DNA of 64,000 bases from Saccharophagus sp. K07. GTDB lineage: Bacteria > Pseudomonadota > Gammaproteobacteria > Pseudomonadales > Cellvibrionaceae. Every line of letters starts with the position of its first letter. The stretch's first letter is position 1. A program made the position numbers and the translations under genes. This document shows, piece after piece, positions 59,824 through 64,000 of the stretch. The stretch spans positions 62,001-126,000 of the forward strand of contig NZ_QRAI01000007.1 of the NCBI RefSeq assembly GCF_014336955.1, in the 5' to 3' direction. The notes under the pieces are model-generated. The model was given only the letters and a program-made list of their open reading frames with translations. It searched no databases and was not told the DNA's origin.

Positions 59824-60696
59824 TCAGGGCGACATTTGAGTAAGTTGGCGGTGGCGCGTCTGTACGTTCGGGTACAGCGTCTGGAAATGCGCACTCAGTT
59901 TGTCTGCCAGATACACCGAGCGATGCATGCCGCCAGTACAACCTATAGCAATGGTCAAATAGCTGCGGTTGTTCTGCTCAAAGCTGGGAATCCATTTCTC
60001 CAAAAACTGCACAATGTCCTCAAGCATGGATTTGACCTGAGGTTGTGAGTCCAAAAAATCGGCAACCGGCGCCTGCAGGCCTGTATAGGCGCGCAATTCG
60101 GGCTGCCAATAAGGATTCGGCAGACTGCGGACGTCAAACACAAAATCCGCATCCACTGGAACACCGTATTTAAAGCCAAAGGATTCGAACATCAAGGCCA
60201 ATCCTTGCCCTTCGGCGCCCGCGACCTTCTTTTTCACCGCGGTGCGCAGCTCGTGCAGAGTCAGGTTGCTGGTGTCGATGGTGATGTCAGAAATACGTGC
60301 AACCGGGTCGAGGATATCATTCTCCGCCTGAATTGCTTCCCTCAGTCCCGTGGTCTTGTTGGACAATGGGTGTCTGCGCCGTGTTTCGCTGAAGCGCTTG
60401 ATCAACACCTGATCGCTGGCATCCAGATAAACCACCGTAAAAACGGCGTTTTGCTGTTTCTGGGCTTGTTCGAGGATTTCGGGAAACCGGCTCAAATCAC
60501 CACCGACGTTGCGGGCGTCTATGCCGACCGCAAACTTCATGGGGTTTTGGTGATTGGCCTGGGAAACCTCGGCGATCAGGGTCGGAAGGAGGTTGACCGG
60601 AAGATTGTCGATGCAGATAAAGCCGCTATCTTCCAGGAGCTGGAGCGCAGTCGTCTTGCCCGAACCGGACCTACCGCTGATGACCACGAATTCCAT
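59824..60696 (-). CDS. rapZ: RNase adapter protein RapZ
   Basis: RapZ (290 residues) has the Walker A VVISGRSGSGKTTALQLLED and the C-terminal IAIGCTGGMHRSVYLADKL motif that binds small RNAs or glucosamine-6-phosphate in characterised family members. It controls degradation of GlmZ-type sRNAs in enterics; here the target is unproven. It lies between ptsN and npr. Confidence 0.95.
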   Translation of the reverse strand: MEFVVISGRSGSGKTTALQLLEDSGFICIDNLPVNLLPTLIAEVSQANHQNPMKFAVGIDARNVGGDLSRFPEILEQAQKQQNAVFTVVYLDASDQVLIKRFSETRRRHPLSNKTTGLREAIQAENDILDPVARISDITIDTSNLTLHELRTAVKKKVAGAEGQGLALMFESFGFKYGVPVDADFVFDVRSLPNPYWQPELRAYTGLQAPVADFLDSQPQVKSMLEDIVQFLEKWIPSFEQNNRSYLTIAIGCTGGMHRSVYLADKLSAHFQTLYPNVQTRHRQLTQMSP

Positions 60697-60715
60697 AACA
60701 TCACTCCGAAAGAGG

Positions 60716-61171
60716 TTAGATGTCGTTTCCTATAGCCGCGCGATAGAGGTCCTCGTCGGTTTCCGCGCGGCGCAGAGCCTGTACAAAATTGGGGTTTTGC
60801 AGGTGTTCGGCCAACATGGCCAGGGCATGCAGGTGTTCAGTCTCTGCATTTTCCGGCACCAACATGGCAAAGACTATATCGACAGGCTGGCCGTCGACTG
60901 AATCAAAATCGATGGGTTTCGCCAGCGTCATAAGCGCGCCGACAGTGGCACCAGCAGTTTTAAAGCGGCAGTGAGGGATAGCAATGCCTTCGCCGATACC
61001 GGTGGAGCCGAGGCGCTCACGTGAGATGAATTGTTGGAACAGTTCGTCAGCGTTGATGTTTTCACTACCCTCGGCGATCAGCGTCGCCAGCATTTCCAGA
61101 GCGCGTTTTTTGCTGCTGCAATCCGCGTGGCAAAGGGTGCGTTTAATGGTCAGAAGGGATTCGATTTGCAT
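60716..61171 (-). CDS. ptsN: PTS IIA-like nitrogen regulatory protein PtsN
   Basis: The 151-residue EIIA-Ntr has the phosphorylated histidine in GIGEGIAIPHCRFKTAG (near residue 66) and a LVPENAETEHLHALAMLAEH C-terminal motif. It regulates potassium and nitrogen metabolism in its phosphorylated state. It starts 68 bases after rpoN; the hpf gene that commonly stands between them is missing. Confidence 0.95.
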   Translation of the reverse strand: MQIESLLTIKRTLCHADCSSKKRALEMLATLIAEGSENINADELFQQFISRERLGSTGIGEGIAIPHCRFKTAGATVGALMTLAKPIDFDSVDGQPVDIVFAMLVPENAETEHLHALAMLAEHLQNPNFVQALRRAETDEDLYRAAIGNDI

Positions 61172-61239
61172 AATTGTTGGACTTCATTTTTGGGGTGCAA
61201 CTTTGTAAGTACACCCACTTATTTGGAAAAGACGGCTGC

Positions 61240-62751
61240 TTATACCAGCCGCTTACGTTCATTGGATGGTGCAATGCCTAGGGATTCCCGATATTTTGCT
61301 ATGGTCCTTCTAGCGACATGAATGCCTTGTTCTTCTAATAAGGCCGTAATTTTGGAGTCGCTCAAAGGTTTGCGCGGGTTTTCCGCTGCGATTAGCTTTT
61401 TAATGATAGCGCGAATGGCTGTGGAGGAACACTCGCCGCCAGATTCGGTACTTACGTGACTTGAGAAGAAATATTTCAACTCAAAAATACCCTGCGGGGT
61501 ATGCATGTATTTTTGCGTTGTTACACGCGAAATGGTCGACTCGTGCATTTCCACCATTTCCGCCACATCATGCAGAACCATGGGTTTCATGGCTTCCGGG
61601 CCGTGCTCCAAAAACGCCTGCTGACGTTCCACTATGCAAGTGGCCACTTTCAGCAGAGTCTCATTGCGGCTTTGCAGACTTTTGATAAACCAGCGGGCTT
61701 CCTGCAGGTTATCGCGCAAAAACGCGTTGTCGGTGCTGCTGTCGGCGCGGCGGACTAAAGAGGCGTAATCCGGGTTGATCCGCAATTTGGGTGCTATATC
61801 GGGATTGAGCTGTACCACCCAGCGATTGTTTTCCTTTTTCACGAACACATCGGGCACCACATATTCCGTAGTGTCATCGCCGATCTGCTCACCTGGGCGC
61901 GGGTTCAGGCTCTGAATTAAACGAATGGCTTCCTGCAATTCGGATTCTTTTACCCGCAATTTGCGCATCAATTGTTTGAAATCGCGCGCGCCGAGCAGGG
62001 GCAGATAATGCTGTACCAGATTGATCGCCACCTCGTAGGAGGGCAGGGTCTTCGGCATCTGGCGCAATTGCAGGAGCAGGCATTCGGAGAGGTTCTGGCT
62101 CACCACTCCCGGAGGATCGAATTGTTGCAGACGGTGGAGTACCGCCATTACTTCGTCCATTTCAAGTTCGGGTTGATCCTGCTGCAGTCCTTGCCAGATT
62201 TCTTCTATGGATTGAACCAGCATGCCGCTTGGGCCGACTGCGTCGAGAATGGCTTCTGCGACGTAGCGATCAAGATCGCTCATGGGGGTGAGGTTGAGTT
62301 GCCAGAAGAGATAATCCTGCAGGGTTTCAGAGGCGCCGCGACGGGACTCGAAATCCATGTCTTCATTTTCAGGGCGGGACAGCCCGGTGCCAGTGGGAGC
62401 ACTTTGATAGACATCGTCCCAACTGGTGTCTACCGCTAATTCGGTGGGGATTTCATGGCTCCATTCGCCGTCTGGGATGGATTCCTCGCTTTCTTCTCGT
62501 GTGCTGGTTATTTCTTCGCTTTTAAGTGAGGTGTCTTTGCCGTTGATGAAATCCAGTTCGGGACCGCCTTCAGGAGTGAAATCCGCGGAACTTTCATCCT
62601 CGGCCACATCCAGCATGGGGTTGGTTTCCAGCGCTTCTTGAATTTCGGTTTGAAGATCAAGCGTGGACAGTTGCAGAAGGCGGATGGCCTGTTGCAGCTG
62701 CGGAGTCATGGTTAGCTGCTGGCCGAGCTTGAGTTGCAGTGATTGCTTCAT
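61240..62751 (-). CDS. rpoN: RNA polymerase sigma-54 factor
   Basis: Sigma-54 (503 residues) begins with the glutamine/leucine-rich activator-facing region [20 protein letters not shown]. An acidic region II follows. Core-binding and helix-turn-helix domains come next, and the RpoN box [10 protein letters not shown] lies near the end. It directs enhancer-dependent transcription. Located between lptB and ptsN as usual. Confidence 0.97.
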   Translation of the reverse strand: MKQSLQLKLGQQLTMTPQLQQAIRLLQLSTLDLQTEIQEALETNPMLDVAEDESSADFTPEGGPELDFINGKDTSLKSEEITSTREESEESIPDGEWSHEIPTELAVDTSWDDVYQSAPTGTGLSRPENEDMDFESRRGASETLQDYLFWQLNLTPMSDLDRYVAEAILDAVGPSGMLVQSIEEIWQGLQQDQPELEMDEVMAVLHRLQQFDPPGVVSQNLSECLLLQLRQMPKTLPSYEVAINLVQHYLPLLGARDFKQLMRKLRVKESELQEAIRLIQSLNPRPGEQIGDDTTEYVVPDVFVKKENNRWVVQLNPDIAPKLRINPDYASLVRRADSSTDNAFLRDNLQEARWFIKSLQSRNETLLKVATCIVERQQAFLEHGPEAMKPMVLHDVAEMVEMHESTISRVTTQKYMHTPQGIFELKYFFSSHVSTESGGECSSTAIRAIIKKLIAAENPRKPLSDSKITALLEEQGIHVARRTIAKYRESLGIAPSNERKRLV

Positions 62752-62903
62752 TCGTCAGTCGTCGCCGTTGCAGGTATGTGGAATGAACTAATTCTAGTCA
62801 TCCCTATTTATACAAGCAATCACTTTTGGCCTATTTTTAAAGCAAACTTTGGGCCAGATAAGATATGTTTTGCTGCTTGTCAAGCGGGCGCGCCACGTGT
62901 GGC

Positions 62904-63629
62904 TCAGAGGCGGAAATTTTCTCCCAGATAGACTTTGCGCACTTTCGGGTTATCCATAACCACTTGAGGGGAGCCTTCGGCAATGATGTAGCCTTCACTC
63001 ACAATATAGGCTTTTTCACAAATGTCCAAGGTTTCCCGCACATTGTGATCCGTAATTAACACTCCGAGGCCACGATTTTTGAGATGGGTGACAATTGTTT
63101 TGATGTCGTTGACGGAAATGGGGTCGACGCCGGCAAAAGGTTCATCCAGCAGAATAAATTCCGGATTGGTCGCGATGGCGCGCGCGATCTCCACCCGGCG
63201 CCGCTCACCGCCGGACAGCGCCATGCCTAGGCTGTTGCGAATATGGGTGACGTGAAATTCTTGCAGCAGATGGTCCAAAACTTCTCTGCGCGCCTTGCGG
63301 GACAGGTCCTTCCTTGTCTCCAATATGGCCATGATGTTCTCGGCCACAGTCAATTTGCGAAAAACCGAGGCTTCCTGGGGGAGATAGCTGAGTCCGGCGT
63401 GCGCCCGGCCGTGTATAGGCAGATGGGTGACCTGCCGGTCATTGATATAGACTTCGCCTCTGTCGGCAGCGACCAGTCCTGCGATCATGTAAAAGCAAGT
63501 GGTTTTCCCTGCGCCATTGGGGCCGAGTAAGCCGACGATCTGACCGCTTTCCACCGTCATGGAAACGTCTATGACAACTTTGCGACCTTTATAGCTTTTC
63601 GCGAGATTGCGGGCTTCCAGTTTCGCCAT
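62904..63629 (-). CDS. lptB: LPS export ABC transporter ATP-binding protein LptB
   Basis: The 241-residue ATPase drives LptB2FG. Walker [21 protein letters not shown], signature [16 protein letters not shown] and Walker [19 protein letters not shown] are complete, with the H-loop in [11 protein letters not shown]. It starts seven bases after lptA and is separated from rpoN by 152 bases, where a separate rpoN promoter probably lies. Confidence 0.97.
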   Translation of the reverse strand: MAKLEARNLAKSYKGRKVVIDVSMTVESGQIVGLLGPNGAGKTTCFYMIAGLVAADRGEVYINDRQVTHLPIHGRAHAGLSYLPQEASVFRKLTVAENIMAILETRKDLSRKARREVLDHLLQEFHVTHIRNSLGMALSGGERRRVEIARAIATNPEFILLDEPFAGVDPISVNDIKTIVTHLKNRGLGVLITDHNVRETLDICEKAYIVSEGYIIAEGSPQVVMDNPKVRKVYLGENFRL

Positions 63630-63636
63630 TGAAATT

Positions 63637-64000
63637 TTATTCCTCTGCCTGTTTCAGCGATTTTGCTGGAATAACCATTTTGACGCGCTCGTTCTGACTG
63701 GCGTCGCCGCCAGCCTTCACCACGGATTTTTTGACATCGTAGTCAATGCGATTGCCCGACAGGCTGCTGCCTTCCTGTTGCAATGAGGCGTTTTCGATCA
63801 GGTGCAGTGTGTCCTGCGCAATGTTGTATTCCAGGCGATTGGCCTGGGCGATGATCGGGCCTTCATCGGGACTGGGTTTTTGCTGATAGCGCGCGGGCCG
63901 TCCGGTGGCGACTATCTGCGTCACTTTGTTTTTAACGTTGACGATCACCACCTTGTCGGCGTCGATGCGCATAGAACCCTGTTGCATGACCACATTGCCG
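63637..64000 (-). CDS. lptA: LPS transport periplasmic protein LptA (partial; N-terminus beyond the window)
   Basis: The visible C-terminal part, about 120 residues, contains [32 protein letters not shown] and [20 protein letters not shown], the OstA-like jelly-roll repeats of LptA. It forms the periplasmic bridge for LPS. The frame is open to the window edge, so the start is outside. Confidence 0.9.
   Translation of the reverse strand, partial: GNVVMQQGSMRIDADKVVIVNVKNKVTQIVATGRPARYQQKPSPDEGPIIAQANRLEYNIAQDTLHLIENASLQQEGSSLSGNRIDYDVKKSVVKAGGDASQNERVKMVIPAKSLKQAEE

Overview
The window looks like chromosomal DNA of a gammaproteobacterium of moderate G+C. The closest fit I can infer is a Cellvibrionaceae/Pseudomonadales-type genome. 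This rests on gene order (lolB-ispE-tRNA-Gln-prs-rplY-pth-ychF divergent from hemA-prfA-prmC-moeB; gatCAB divergent from mreBCD-maf-rng-yhdP-nitrilase; lptA-lptB-rpoN-ptsN-rapZ-npr), on a PA4642-family gene, and on a large TonB-dependent receptor. No species name can be read from the sequence.

Layout. 1-2.2 kb: a truncated membrane sensor gene overlaps an N-acyl amino acid synthase (FeeM/LuxI-like) gene, followed by an AT-rich spacer. 2.2-8.8 kb: the TIGR03546/TIGR03545 pair, a DUF1993 gene, a GT61 glycosyltransferase, an MFS transporter and a polysaccharide flippase. 8.8-15.7 kb (minus strand): ychF, pth, rplY, prs, tRNA-Gln, ispE, lolB and a TPR lipoprotein. 15.7-19.9 kb (plus): a structured leader, then hemA, prfA, prmC and moeB with overlapping ends. 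19.9-38.9 kb: an anti-phage defence island. 39-44.3 kb: TonB receptor, rhlB, cysZ and a PA4642-family gene. 44.4-57.4 kb: gatBAC (minus) divergent from mreBCD, maf, rng, yhdP and nitrilase (plus). 57.4-64 kb (minus): TraF-like protein, yjgA, npr, rapZ, ptsN, rpoN, lptB and the partial lptA.

The accessory highlight is the island directly after moeB. In order it has a SNF2-type helicase (DrmD-like), an Eco57I/PglX-like adenine methyltransferase, four small unknown genes, an AbiEi/AbiEii toxin-antitoxin pair with a clear candidate operator, a helicase of about 2,140 residues with a DUF1998-type cysteine cluster (DruE / DrmA-DrmB-like), and a UvrD/Rep-type helicase with a RelE/ParE-like N-terminal domain. 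It mixes DISARM and Druantia parts and does not match either textbook layout. The three large upstream genes are damaged. The SNF2 gene needs two -1 shifts. The methyltransferase is out of frame and seems to lack its SAM-binding motif I segment. The giant helicase has a shift in a T5 run near its start. The surrounding housekeeping genes are all open. Either the island is decaying under selection against part of it, or some shifts are sequence errors or regulated; read data would decide.

Many starts were moved from the longest open frame to an internal start with a better ribosome binding site or translational overlap; these choices are stated per gene.
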